DNA of 43,722 nt. Source: an archaeon. Lineage in GTDB: Archaea > Aenigmatarchaeota > Aenigmatarchaeia > GW2011-AR5. Location: positions 1-43,722 of the forward strand of contig JANQNA010000004.1 of NCBI GenBank assembly GCA_028279825.1. Direction: 5' to 3'. A program made the position numbers and the translations under genes. The notes under the pieces were generated by a model, which was given only the letters and a program-made list of their open reading frames with translations, was not told where the DNA came from and ran no database searches. Positions 22,329 to 31,301 of this stretch are shown here, piece after piece. Every line of letters begins with the position of its first letter. Within the stretch, counting starts at the first letter, position 1.

Positions 22329-23843
22329 ATGGAATTCGTTTCACACGACTGGATAAACCCCGGGACCATAGAAAAGAGGTCTTACCAGGAATCTGTGGTG
22401 AAAACGGCTGTTAACGACAATACGTTATGTGTTTTACCCACTGGACTGGGTAAAACGTCAGTAGCGGCAATAGTGGCTGCCGAGCGCTTAAAGCGCAATA
22501 TGAAAAGCAAGATACTCTTTATGGCCCCTACCAGACCACTGGTCCAGCAGCACAAGAACAGTTTTGACAAAATGCTTAAACTGGGTCTGGAAATGTGTGT
22601 ACTGACAGGTGAGACAAAGGCAGAGGATAGGCATAAAATCTATAGAAACATGGACATAATTTTTGCCACACCCCAGACAATCAGGAATGACATCAAAAAC
22701 GGATTGCTGGATCTAAGAGATTTTTCACTGATAATATTTGACGAAGCGCACAGATGTGTCGGCCAGTACTCTTACGTGTACATAGCCAAGGTCTACATGA
22801 ACCGTGCGGAGGATCCTTTGATACTTGCTTTAACGGCTTCGCCCGGCGGACAAAAATATAAGATAAATGAAGTGAAGGAAAGACTTTTTGTAAAGAATGT
22901 AGAGATAAGAACTCGTGAGGACAAGGATGTCAAACCTTATGTCCAGGAAGTAAAAAACGAATGGGTTAACGTGGAATTGTCAATACCGATGAAATCAATC
23001 CGTACATACTTAACGAACATAAAGAACGCGCGGATAAGCAAGTTAATGAAGTGGGGTGTTGTGAAATCTTCACATGTGAATAAGACGCAGCTGCTTAACA
23101 TGCAGCACGAGCTGGCCAAAAAGAAGACGGGAATAGGTTATGCTTCTATGTCACTGATAGCTGAGATAATAAAAGTTGACCACGCGTTATTGCTGCTGGA
23201 AACACAATGCATAAGCGGGCTGACCAACTATCTGGAAAAGCTTAACAAAGAAGAGACGAAAGCAAGCCAGAGACTTCAGAAAGAAGAGAACTTCAAGAAT
23301 GCCGTTCGTCTCGCAAGCGAACTTTATGATGAGGGAAAGGAACATCCCAAGATGGAGAAACTTATAGAGATAATAGGGAAAGAACTGGAGAATAAAGAGG
23401 CCAGAATAATTGTTTTTGCGCAGTACAGAGATACCATAGCAAGAATTGCTGAAGGGCTGGCTGATGTCAAAAATGCTGCGCCCGTAGAATTCATCGGCCA
23501 GGCAAAGAAGTCCGGTAAAGGATTGAGCCAGAAAGAACAGACGCAGATACTTAGTGAATTCCAGATGGGTTTTTACAACGTGCTCTGTGCAAGCCAGGTT
23601 GCCGAGGAAGGGCTGGATGTAGTGGAGACAAATGTTGTAATCTTTTACGAACCGACCCCTTCGGCTATAAGAAAAATACAAAGAAGCGGCCGTACGGCCC
23701 GTACACAGGTAGGAAAAGTTATCGTGTTACTGGCAAAGGATACGAGGGATGAAGCTTACCACTGGTCAGCGCACCGCAAAGAAAAGCAGATGACCAGAAC
23801 ATTGACACAGATGAAGATGAAGACGCTGGAGGATTTCAAGTGA
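22329..23843 (+). CDS. Hef-type superfamily 2 helicase (nuclease domain encoded separately)
   Basis: 504 aa. Archaeal Hef/FANCM-like helicase acting on stalled forks. Walker A is LPTGLGKTSVAA (K42), Walker B is IIFDEAH, motif III is ALTASPGG, and motif VI is QRSGRTARTQVGKVIVL. The central insert (about 210-330) is the thumb-like domain that binds branched DNA. I chose ATG 22329 because GGTG lies 6 nt upstream. Euryarchaeal Hef is usually one protein with a C-terminal XPF nuclease; here the nuclease is the next gene, overlapping by 4 bp. Confidence 0.93.
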   Translation: MEFVSHDWINPGTIEKRSYQESVVKTAVNDNTLCVLPTGLGKTSVAAIVAAERLKRNMKSKILFMAPTRPLVQQHKNSFDKMLKLGLEMCVLTGETKAEDRHKIYRNMDIIFATPQTIRNDIKNGLLDLRDFSLIIFDEAHRCVGQYSYVYIAKVYMNRAEDPLILALTASPGGQKYKINEVKERLFVKNVEIRTREDKDVKPYVQEVKNEWVNVELSIPMKSIRTYLTNIKNARISKLMKWGVVKSSHVNKTQLLNMQHELAKKKTGIGYASMSLIAEIIKVDHALLLLETQCISGLTNYLEKLNKEETKASQRLQKEENFKNAVRLASELYDEGKEHPKMEKLIEIIGKELENKEARIIVFAQYRDTIARIAEGLADVKNAAPVEFIGQAKKSGKGLSQKEQTQILSEFQMGFYNVLCASQVAEEGLDVVETNVVIFYEPTPSAIRKIQRSGRTARTQVGKVIVLLAKDTRDEAYHWSAHRKEKQMTRTLTQMKMKTLEDFK

Positions 23844-24484
23844 TAATATACGCGGACAAGAGAGAAGACAGCAGGGTACCCGCGCTGCTTGAGCAAAGCT
23901 GTACTCTAAAGCGTAAACAGCTGAAGGTCGGGGATTATCTGCTTAGCAAACGTGTAGCAGTAGAGCGTAAAACGTGCCAGGATTTTGTTCAAAGCATAAT
24001 TGACGGCAGGCTGTTTCGTCAAGTGGAAGAGTTGAAAGCTAATTTTGAGAAACCGCTGATGATCATAGAAGGCGAAGACTTCGATCTTGATATAAAAATT
24101 CATCCTAACGCGATAAAAGGTGCGATAGCTTCGATAAGTATTGACTATGGCGTGCCGATAATCTGGACCGTTACGCAAAAAGAAACAAGCGAGTTTTTGT
24201 TAACCATTGCTAAACGGGAACAGGAAGGTAAAAAACGCGGTTTTGCCGTGAGAGGCACTAAAAAGAAGAAATCTATGAATGATGTCCAGGAATTTCTTAT
24301 AGCGGGGCTGCCAAACATCAACACAAAAACTGCTAAAAATCTTTTGAAGCATTTCGGCAAACCGGAAAAGATATTTGCAGCCAGTGAAGCAGAGCTTCAG
24401 GAAATGCCGGGTATGGGCCCTAAAACTGCAAAAAACATCAGAAAGATACTTTCTAAAAGGTATGAAAAATCTATATTGGAATGA
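23840..24484 (+). CDS. XPF/ERCC4 nuclease with helix-hairpin-helix domain (Hef nuclease half)
   Basis: 214 aa. The ERCC4 nuclease motif is GDYLLSKRVAVERKTCQDF (ERK-x3-D active site, residues about 32-50), preceded by YADKRE. A tandem helix-hairpin-helix region follows at about 150-205 (LPNINTKTAKNLLKHFG and MPGMGPKTAKNI). It cuts forked or flap DNA as a dimer. The ATGA overlap with the helicase implies coupled translation, and the two presumably cooperate as a split Hef. Start GTG at 23840. Confidence 0.93.
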   Translation: MIIYADKREDSRVPALLEQSCTLKRKQLKVGDYLLSKRVAVERKTCQDFVQSIIDGRLFRQVEELKANFEKPLMIIEGEDFDLDIKIHPNAIKGAIASISIDYGVPIIWTVTQKETSEFLLTIAKREQEGKKRGFAVRGTKKKKSMNDVQEFLIAGLPNINTKTAKNLLKHFGKPEKIFAASEAELQEMPGMGPKTAKNIRKILSKRYEKSILE

Positions 24485-24744
24485 AAGGACGAAGTGCAGG
24501 GGGCTGGATTGTCACTTTGGTATTGGCGGCCATAGGTATCAAGATTATTACATGGTTAAGCAACAGCTACATCTCTCAGGCAGACACTGGAATGTTTTCT
24601 GATCTTATAGCGAGCTTTGCAAGAATCGGCGATCTGTTGTTTTATGGTCTGCTTGTTCTGGCAGCTTTATTGATTCCTGTGTATCTACAAAGGAGGAAAA
24701 AGAATGTTGTGCCTAGTAGGCCTCGGCCTGTGGAACGAGAATGA
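24481..24744 (+). CDS. Two-helix membrane protein, unknown
   Basis: 87 aa with hydrophobic segments at about 8-25 and 52-70 and a basic tail (RRKKNVVPSRPRPVERE). It overlaps the nuclease stop by 4 bp and runs 41 bp into dph5 in another frame. The strong dph5 ribosome-binding site AGGAGG lies inside it. No family recognised. Confidence 0.6.
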   Translation: MKGRSAGGWIVTLVLAAIGIKIITWLSNSYISQADTGMFSDLIASFARIGDLLFYGLLVLAALLIPVYLQRRKKNVVPSRPRPVERE

Positions 24745-25447
24745 CATGTCACTCAAGGGTCTGGCTGCTTTAAAGAAGGCAGACAGCGTTTACTGCGAGT
24801 TCTATACAAACAGATGGCTGGGGGATCTGAAAAAACTGGAAGACATATCAGGAAAGAAGATACATGTGCTCTCAAGAGAAGACGTTGAAAGTGAAAGAAT
24901 CACGGACGAGGCTAAAGAAATGAATGTTGTGCTGCTGGTTCCGGGAGATCCTCTTGTTGCAACAACGCATGTGCAGCTTCTGATAGATGCGAGGGGAAAA
25001 GGCGTGGAGACGGAAATAATTCATGCATCAAGCATATTTACCTCTGTAGCTGAAACAGGTTTGCAGCTTTATAAATTCGGCCGCACAACCACGCTGGCCT
25101 TTTTAGAGAAGTCCTTCAAGCCGTCAAGTCCCTATGAAGTAATACAGGAAAACAGGAAGGCCGGACTGCATACATTGCTGCTTTTAGATATCAAAGAGCA
25201 GGACAGGTATATGACGATAAAGGACGGTATAGAAGTACTGAAGGCTATAGGAGAACATCTTGACGATAAAACAAAAATAATAGCATGCTGCCAATTAGGA
25301 TCACCTGATCAGAAAATAAAGTACGGCACAATGGGCGAGTTATCTAAAGATGGCTCACTCAAGGAAACGCCTGCTGTTATAATTTTGCCGGGAAGGCTGC
25401 ACTTCAAGGAAGAAGAGGCATTGGCGATGTATAATGGAAAAGCTTAG
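24704..25447 (+). CDS. dph5: Diphthine synthase Dph5
   Basis: 247 aa SAM-dependent methyltransferase of the tetrapyrrole-methylase fold. It methylates the diphthamide precursor on the His of elongation factor 2. Family features are LCLVGLGLWNENDMSLKGL at the N-terminus, VPGDPLVATTH (about 81-91), the HASSIFTSVAETGLQLYKFG segment and CCQLGSPDQ near the C-terminus. AGGAGG lies 7-12 nt upstream of ATG 24704. It overlaps the next gene, DUF357, by 14 bp. Confidence 0.95.
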   Translation: MLCLVGLGLWNENDMSLKGLAALKKADSVYCEFYTNRWLGDLKKLEDISGKKIHVLSREDVESERITDEAKEMNVVLLVPGDPLVATTHVQLLIDARGKGVETEIIHASSIFTSVAETGLQLYKFGRTTTLAFLEKSFKPSSPYEVIQENRKAGLHTLLLLDIKEQDRYMTIKDGIEVLKAIGEHLDDKTKIIACCQLGSPDQKIKYGTMGELSKDGSLKETPAVIILPGRLHFKEEEALAMYNGKA

Positions 25448-25649
25448 AGAAGAGACAGAGAAGTGGCTGGTACGCGTAAAGGAAAAGCGGTCCAAACTAC
25501 AGTCAGAATCAATACACATGAAGAATATTGACGCTTACATTTCAGATAGCCAGCACTTTCTGGAAAAAGGCGACCTGATAAGGGCGTTTGAGGCTGTTAT
25601 ATGGGCCTGGGCATGGATTGAAATACTAGAAGAACTAAGAGCGTTGTGA
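25434..25649 (+). CDS. DUF357 family protein
   Basis: 71 aa helical archaeal protein. The signature is DLIRAFEAVIWAWAWIEI (about 49-66), following a charged coiled-coil N-terminus. Function unknown; it is often next to dph5 in archaea, as here. It overlaps dph5 by 14 bp and precedes a small membrane protein by 4 nt. Confidence 0.82.
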   Translation: MEKLREETEKWLVRVKEKRSKLQSESIHMKNIDAYISDSQHFLEKGDLIRAFEAVIWAWAWIEILEELRAL

Positions 25650-25653
25650 TACT

Positions 25654-25830
25654 ATGGGAAAAATTGGTACTATACGAGGTGTTATGAAGATATTCTTCGC
25701 TGACACAAAGGAAGACTGGGACAGAATGGACAAAAAGTTCTACAAGCTGGTGTTTGGCGTGACGGCGTTTATACTTATGGCACTATTCTGGTTCTATTTT
25801 ATCAGAAACATTGTGCCTTTTGGATTCTAA
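25654..25830 (+). CDS. Single-pass small membrane protein
   Basis: 58 aa, translated by hand: an N-terminal cytosolic part with DTKEDWDRMDKK, then one membrane helix (about 35-52, VTAFILMALFWFYF) and a short tail. It follows DUF357 by 4 nt and is probably the last gene of the dph5 operon. An internal ATG at 25684 is possible. No family recognised. Confidence 0.6.
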   Translation: MGKIGTIRGVMKIFFADTKEDWDRMDKKFYKLVFGVTAFILMALFWFYFIRNIVPFGF

Positions 25831-25862
25831 ATTTTATATAGCAGGGACATGATATTTCTTAT

Positions 25863-27419
25863 ATGAAGGGTGTATCTCCCATATTCGCTGCTGTTCTTAT
25901 TTTACTCATAGCTATCTCACTGTTCGGTATGGCTGCTGTTTTTGTATGGGATGCAACTGAAACTGGCAAGGATATTGTCTACAGGCAACAGGAAGAACAA
26001 TCAGAAGGTATTCCGTTGATTACCAGCCTGGAGGGTAATACGATACAGATCAAGGGTGTTGGACGCAGTGAACTGAAGAATCCCGAGTTCTATGTAAATG
26101 ACAAGAGGGTTGACGCACTTGGACCTGCGATACTTCATCCCGGCGTTGTTGGTGAGTATGAACTTGATTCCCAGCAGATGGCACAGTTTTCCGGGGAGGT
26201 TGAGATAAAAGTAACCACAGGAGACGGCGAGGACTTTTTAACCAGGATAATTCGCGGTATGGGACTTATATTCATCGCCCCATTTGAGTTCGTTGTGCCG
26301 GAAGTCGTCTACGCTCTTCCAGGCAGTGATATACTGTTCAGAGACTCAACCAATACAACAGACATGATGGTAATCTCAGAGCCGGGTAATGTCGGCATAG
26401 GCACTTCTACACCTGCAGAAAAACTGCACGTAATAGGAAACATACTTGCTACCGGCACTGTCTGTGATGTAAACGGCTGTATCGGAAGTGGAGGCGGTTC
26501 CGGGGGTGGAAATGTTTCTGGTGTTACTTTACACGCTGCCAAGATGACACAAACAGCTGTTCAGAATATTCCTTCAGGCGGTAATGGTTATGAAATCAGG
26601 TTTGATGTTGAAAACTTTGATGTAGGAGATATAGCCGATGTCACAAATAACCGGTTTGTAATTGAAAGGTCGGGAAAATATCTGATAACTGCAAGTATTG
26701 GTTTACATAATCTCGGTAGCGGCAAAGGTGCATGGCTTAGACTATTGAAAAACGGGGCAGGGGTAAAGTGGGCCTTATCAAGGGAAGATGAAACTATTGG
26801 AATCCCGGGTTTATCAGAAGTTCTGGATCTTGCTGCGGGGGATGTGCTTACCCTGCATGTTTATCACAACAAGGGTTCCAGCTTAAGCACTTTTATGAAT
26901 GTCGAATACCAGGCACGCATGTCTGTGATGGAACTGTCAAAATCAAGCGGTGGCGGCGGTAATGGCAGCAGCCTCTGGTCAGAATCAGGAAGTGATATTT
27001 ACTATAATTCAGGTGAGGTGGGTATAGGAACTGCCACACCAACGAGAGAACTCCATGTTATTGGCGACATTGAGGCAAGCGGATCTATGTACGCAACTGC
27101 TTACTACTATACCTCGGATGAAAGACTGAAGAGAAACATAAATCCTGTGGAAGGCCTCAGTATAATAGAGAAACTTGAAGGTGTTACTTTTGATTTTCTG
27201 GATGGCGAAACCGGTGCCGGTCTGATCGCACAGGATGTGCAAAAAGTTCTGCCGGAAGCTGTTTCGGAATCTGACGGATTGCTTTCCGTGAATTATGCAG
27301 CGCTTATGGCTCCTCTAATTGAATCAGTAAAGGAATTAAAAAAAGAGAATGATCTTTTGAGAGAAGAGCTTTCTGCTCTCAGGCAGGAGGTGTCTCTATT
27401 AAGAGAAAACGCAGAGTGA
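25863..27419 (+). CDS. Pilin-anchored surface protein with C1q-like and S74 tail-spike chaperone domains
   Basis: 518 aa mosaic. Residues 1-30 are an archaeal type IV pilin leader (KGVSPIFAAVLILLIAI; cleavage expected after G3). Two VGIGTxTPxxxLHVIG motifs (177-192 and 386-401) are the beta elements seen in tail-fibre-like trimers. Residues about 220-356 resemble a C1q/TNF jelly roll (RFVIERSGKYLITASIG). Glycine linkers lie at 209-217 and 362-370. The C-terminus is a Peptidase S74 intramolecular chaperone: S418-D-E-R-L-K423 gives the Ser/Lys pair for self-cleavage before S418, and a leucine coiled coil covers 483-517. Likely a trimeric adhesin or spike. Confidence 0.85.
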   Translation: MKGVSPIFAAVLILLIAISLFGMAAVFVWDATETGKDIVYRQQEEQSEGIPLITSLEGNTIQIKGVGRSELKNPEFYVNDKRVDALGPAILHPGVVGEYELDSQQMAQFSGEVEIKVTTGDGEDFLTRIIRGMGLIFIAPFEFVVPEVVYALPGSDILFRDSTNTTDMMVISEPGNVGIGTSTPAEKLHVIGNILATGTVCDVNGCIGSGGGSGGGNVSGVTLHAAKMTQTAVQNIPSGGNGYEIRFDVENFDVGDIADVTNNRFVIERSGKYLITASIGLHNLGSGKGAWLRLLKNGAGVKWALSREDETIGIPGLSEVLDLAAGDVLTLHVYHNKGSSLSTFMNVEYQARMSVMELSKSSGGGGNGSSLWSESGSDIYYNSGEVGIGTATPTRELHVIGDIEASGSMYATAYYYTSDERLKRNINPVEGLSIIEKLEGVTFDFLDGETGAGLIAQDVQKVLPEAVSESDGLLSVNYAALMAPLIESVKELKKENDLLREELSALRQEVSLLRENAE

Positions 27420-27919
27420 AAAGAAAAAGTGTTGACATATTCAGAAAAGAGGATGCTATTCTCATATGTTTCCTGAGTTTTCTTCTGCTTGTGCTGGTTG
27501 TTCATGCAACTACAATACATTCCGTGAACCCCGGGGCAAACAAGGAAATCACTGAGTTTAGCACCTGCAAAAAAATCACGAACAGCGGCAGTCACGGTAT
27601 ATTTGTGCCAACGGGCTCAAATTCTGAGTGGCAGGCATTTTACGATAATCCTCCGGCTGGAATATCTATAGGAAACTGTTACGTTCCGCCGGCTCCCAAG
27701 TGCGGTAAATGGGACGGTAACAGTGCATGTAGATGCGGCAGTGGTAAAGTCTGTAATTACCAAACTTTAGGTTCAATGGACAAGGACACCTGCAGCGAGC
27801 AATGTAAAGCTACCTATGCAGAATGCTGTGAATATAGTAATGGCGTGTGTTATAAAAACTGGGGTAAAACCCCTCATATCGTGGGCGGTTTTGGCGGATG
27901 GCTGGCAGCCATGTGCTAG
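27416..27919 (+). CDS. Secreted Cys-rich protein
   Basis: 167 aa starting with GTG 27416, which overlaps the spike stop by 4 bp. A basic N-terminus and hydrophobic helix (about 14-31) form a signal or anchor. The outer part has 12 cysteines, including SACRCGSGKVC and CSEQCKATYAECC, suggesting several disulphides. The segment TNSGSHGIFVPTGSNSEW precedes them. It is presumably made with the spike protein and displayed or secreted beside it. No family recognised with confidence. Confidence 0.7.
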   Translation: MKRKSVDIFRKEDAILICFLSFLLLVLVVHATTIHSVNPGANKEITEFSTCKKITNSGSHGIFVPTGSNSEWQAFYDNPPAGISIGNCYVPPAPKCGKWDGNSACRCGSGKVCNYQTLGSMDKDTCSEQCKATYAECCEYSNGVCYKNWGKTPHIVGGFGGWLAAMC

Positions 27920-28647
27920 AGTTTTTTGATCTTACCCGGTCTTGGCTCGAAACAACTACCCTCGGAGAGTAATTCATTGACTATTGTATCCACTGTGCTT
28001 TCATCCAGTCCTGCAGCCTTCAGAAGTTCAGTATAATCACAACCTTCACCCTGGTCGAGCTCTTCAATCATTTTCAATATACTCTCTTTGTCCTTGCTTG
28101 GTGCCTCCGGCACGTCCTCAGTCTGGAGAATTGCCTCGACCTCTTCCGGTTCTATACCATATCTTTCTTTCATAATGCGCTGTAATTCGGTCACATCGCT
28201 TGCCTGTGACTTGTTTTCAAGTATTATTTCCTTCTTTCGGTTAAGCTCAACCTTGTCGGATATGATTTCCAGCTCGCGCAGCAGCAAAAAGTTAGGATCT
28301 TCGAGGGCACTTATTATTTCAGGATTGATGTATATCTCGCCCTGATATTCCTTAACGCGTCCGACAACATCCACGTCTGATCCAGCATCAATTTTCTCGA
28401 GCATTGCAACAGCGTTGAACACCTTGACCCTGACAGTCCCTGTGCCGTCATCCAAGGTAACAGATGCGAACTTGCCTGATTCTGAAACGAACTTGTCTAC
28501 AACTGTAGCTGCTATCCTTACACGTGAAAGTCTTTTACCATAACTTGTCAGTACATAATTCGGATTAAATCCCTCCTGAGGTACGTACTTTCCTTCTACA
28601 ATATCCTGGATTTTTGTCTTTACACTGTTTATTCTTTTTTTCTCCAT
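27916..28647 (-). CDS. RPA-like single-strand DNA-binding protein (OB fold plus winged helix)
   Basis: 243 aa. An OB fold lies at about 45-125 (RIAATVVDKFVSESGKFASV, then GTVRVKVFN and GEIYINPEII). A helical linker follows, then a C-terminal winged helix (about 185-243) ending FEPRPGKIKKL. This arrangement is that of archaeal RPA32-type subunits. I chose ATG 28647 because GGAGG lies 8-12 nt upstream. It follows mcm on the same strand after 45 nt, so the replicative helicase and ssDNA-binding protein are probably co-expressed. The C-terminal sequence is very like that of MCM. Confidence 0.85.
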   Translation of the reverse strand: MEKKRINSVKTKIQDIVEGKYVPQEGFNPNYVLTSYGKRLSRVRIAATVVDKFVSESGKFASVTLDDGTGTVRVKVFNAVAMLEKIDAGSDVDVVGRVKEYQGEIYINPEIISALEDPNFLLLRELEIISDKVELNRKKEIILENKSQASDVTELQRIMKERYGIEPEEVEAILQTEDVPEAPSKDKESILKMIEELDQGEGCDYTELLKAAGLDESTVDTIVNELLSEGSCFEPRPGKIKKL

Positions 28648-28692
28648 AATCAGAACCTCCAAAACTCTACCCATTTTATACCGAGGATTTAT

Positions 28693-30675
28693 TTAAATCT
28701 TCCTCAGATACCCAGGTCTTGGCTCGTGGATCATACCGTCCCTTAGCAGTCTGTCAATGATCTCGTCGATGTTGTCAATACCCTGGTTTTCGGCCTCCGC
28801 TTTCAAGTCATCAATAGCAACTTCCTTAGATTCCTTCTGAAGATCCTCCAGAATCTTCAGTACTCTCATTAATTTTGTTCTCTTGCTGGCCGTGACGCCT
28901 CCCTCCAGACGGTCAACATCAAACGTTTCCGTCTCCATATCGTAACCTAATTGTGTCAAAGAAGCCATCATGAGTCTGATAGAACGCTCGGCGTCTTCCT
29001 TCCGTACTGTTGTGTCTAACCTTATCTTTGCTGAAGCTTCTGCCAATCTTATCAGTGCCTCATACTGACGTAATGTTATGGATACGGCTGTTGATTCTGT
29101 GGAGGCATACTTATTTCTCATATCTATGTAGAAATTCTTCAACATCTCGGCAGCCTCCTTGGAAAGTTGCATTTTTTCTATTTTCTTCGCGTATGCAATG
29201 TACTTTCTTAAAAGGGCAACATCTATGGACGGTGTTATTACCTCTGGAGTTGTACGAGAAGATACAATATGAGAGGCTAACTGCTCGTCTATTGACTTGT
29301 TTGGACGGTCGCGTAAAGCAAACTTCAGGTCAAATCTTGACAGAAGTGTTTCAGGTATCTGGATCTGTTCGCCTATGGAAGTATAAGGATCAAATCTTCC
29401 GAACTTCGGGTTTGCGCCGGCCAGCACGGCTGTTTGGGCCGGTAACGTGGCTACAATGGACGCTTTAGCTATGGAAACTGTTTCCACAGACGTTGCTTCG
29501 TGCATGGCTATCTGGTCATCACGATTCATCTTGTCGAATTCGTCTATTGAAATCATTCCCTTGTTACAAAGTATCAGCGCGCCTGCTTCAAGCATCCAGC
29601 CGCCCAGTTCTTCATTTTTTACAACAGTTGCGGTTAAACCTGCGCCGGAGACACCAGAACCGGACACATAACGACCCCTTGGTACTATAGACGAAGCTAA
29701 CTTCAGCATCATGGTTTTTCCCACACCGGGGTCACCGGTGAGAAGCACATGTATGTTACCCCGTATTCTTGAACCGTCCGGCAGTACATGTGCTATGCCG
29801 CCGAACAGCTGCAAAGCCACGGCATCCTTGATGTCATCAAAACCGAATATACCCGGGGCAATAGAAGCTCTAAGTTTGTCATAAATATCAGAACTTGCGG
29901 CAAGCTGCTTTATCTGTTCTTCCTCTTCCGGTGATATCTCTAATTCCTCAAATTCAACCTGGCTTGTTTCAACGTGGTTTGCTTCCATGAGCATGTCCAT
30001 GTGAACTGTTAGTTTTCCTTTACTGTGTTTTGGGACCTCTTTGATTATGCCTATTACATTCAGATTGCTTCCGGGATCTGTTTTCTTCTGCATCCTTGGT
30101 GTCGTAAGATCTTCTTTCAGAACTACAATTATTTCTCCCGGCTGTTCACCGCTTGTAATTTCAAACGGTTCCTGGGCCTTTAGACGTCGTACGTCAATCA
30201 TTTTCTTGTCCACAAGTGCAAAGTCTCCTCTCCTGCCGCACTCGCATACAGCCGGTTTTTGCAAAAGTTTTGAGTCCTGATGTACGGTTATCCTTGCCTT
30301 GCAGTCAGGGCATTCAAAGACTGCCTCGTATATCTGGGGTGTAACTTCCGTTGCACCTCTAATGGTAGTGCTTATTGACCACAGCTGGTTTAGATGTATG
30401 GCTCTCAGATTTCTTATTCTTAGATGCCTGCTCTCCGGCAGATTGAATATTCTCACGTTCATTCGTTCTTCCGTATCGCCTACGGCGGCAGCCGCAGCGT
30501 TGAAAGCCTTTAGAACTGGTTCCGGCGTGTGCAGAAGCTCGTCCGCCAGAATAGGATCAAAACGATCAAGGATAGAGAAATCAACAAACAACGCTTTTTC
30601 TTCTTTCAGTGCCTTGACCAACTCAGGATAGTAATATTCACGTATGAATTTTTCCAGCTTTTCCTGGTTGTCCAT
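28693..30675 (-). CDS. mcm: Minichromosome maintenance replicative helicase MCM
   Basis: 660 aa, usual archaeal length. The N-terminal domain includes a zinc motif C122, C125, C144, C146. The AAA+ motor has Walker A GDPGVGKT (314-321), Walker B MISIDEFDKM, sensor GANPKFGRFD and the arginine finger in ETLLSRFDLKF. A C-terminal winged helix ends IHEPRPGYLRKI. A TTAAATATATT box about 25 nt upstream of the ATG suggests a leaderless mRNA. Direct repeats of GTGCAT lie further upstream (30713-30729). Confidence 0.97.
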   Translation of the reverse strand: MDNQEKLEKFIREYYYPELVKALKEEKALFVDFSILDRFDPILADELLHTPEPVLKAFNAAAAAVGDTEERMNVRIFNLPESRHLRIRNLRAIHLNQLWSISTTIRGATEVTPQIYEAVFECPDCKARITVHQDSKLLQKPAVCECGRRGDFALVDKKMIDVRRLKAQEPFEITSGEQPGEIIVVLKEDLTTPRMQKKTDPGSNLNVIGIIKEVPKHSKGKLTVHMDMLMEANHVETSQVEFEELEISPEEEEQIKQLAASSDIYDKLRASIAPGIFGFDDIKDAVALQLFGGIAHVLPDGSRIRGNIHVLLTGDPGVGKTMMLKLASSIVPRGRYVSGSGVSGAGLTATVVKNEELGGWMLEAGALILCNKGMISIDEFDKMNRDDQIAMHEATSVETVSIAKASIVATLPAQTAVLAGANPKFGRFDPYTSIGEQIQIPETLLSRFDLKFALRDRPNKSIDEQLASHIVSSRTTPEVITPSIDVALLRKYIAYAKKIEKMQLSKEAAEMLKNFYIDMRNKYASTESTAVSITLRQYEALIRLAEASAKIRLDTTVRKEDAERSIRLMMASLTQLGYDMETETFDVDRLEGGVTASKRTKLMRVLKILEDLQKESKEVAIDDLKAEAENQGIDNIDEIIDRLLRDGMIHEPRPGYLRKI

Positions 30676-30738
30676 TGGATCTAAACGTCGAGAATATATT
30701 TAATGCGATGCCGTGCATTTCCAGTGCATCAAGTGGAG

Positions 30739-31281
30739 CTAACTCTTTAACGCTTTAAGCTGGGCTTCTAATTTTGCAACGGCTTTCTTAACACTGTCCA
30801 GAGATTTTGCGCCTGCACAGACAACTCTGCCAGAACTAAATAGTAAGAACGCCACCTTTGGATCGTAGATTCTGTAAACCAGACCCGGGAACTGTTCCGG
30901 TTCGTACTCACTGTTTTCCAGCTGGAACGCCAACTGGTCAAGATTCAGATCTCTCCCAAGATTAACAGCAACGACAATGTTTTCTATCTTTACCTTAAGA
31001 TTGTCTACATTGTAGCGAATGCCTATCTTCTTGATGTTCTTTACCGTCTTTTTCAAAGCCTCTTTGGCAGCAGCTGTGCTGCGTGCTCCGACACAAATGA
31101 TTTTTCCTGATCTAAATATCAAGGTTGCAACCTTTGGGTTGTCTAGTCTGTAAACCAACCCGGGAAACTGTTCCGGTTCGTACTCACTGGACTCTAGCAC
31201 GTTCAAAAGTTTATCCAAAGAAATGATTTTCTTTATATCCGTAGAAGCTACAACATTTTCAATCTTTATTTTCTCAGCCAC
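30739..31281 (-). CDS. tbp: TATA-box-binding protein
   Basis: 180 aa, two imperfect repeats of about 90 residues (EPEQFPGLVYRLDNPKVATL and EPEQFPGLVYRIYDPKVAFL) that form the DNA-binding saddle. GTG 31281 is preferred over an in-frame TTG at 31296: a palindromic TATA element (31302-31321) is at leaderless spacing, and VAEKIKIENVVAS is the usual TBP start. Its own promoter may be autoregulated, since the palindrome is a double TBP site shared with divergent yjbQ. Confidence 0.95.
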   Translation of the reverse strand: MAEKIKIENVVASTDIKKIISLDKLLNVLESSEYEPEQFPGLVYRLDNPKVATLIFRSGKIICVGARSTAAAKEALKKTVKNIKKIGIRYNVDNLKVKIENIVVAVNLGRDLNLDQLAFQLENSEYEPEQFPGLVYRIYDPKVAFLLFSSGRVVCAGAKSLDSVKKAVAKLEAQLKALKS

Positions 31282-31301
31282 AAAACCACACTCCAATCCC
31301 C

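Noticed and set aside
23187-23681. 164-aa minus-strand frame inside the Hef helicase
   Set aside because: Overlaps conserved helicase motifs in antisense; no upstream promoter or ribosome-binding site.
29010-29468. 152-aa plus-strand frame inside mcm
   Set aside because: Antisense to the well-conserved MCM AAA+ domain, no protein-like features.
30713-30729. GTGCAT direct repeats upstream of mcm as replication-origin boxes
   Set aside because: Only two short copies, no Orc1/Cdc6 gene nearby and no other origin features.
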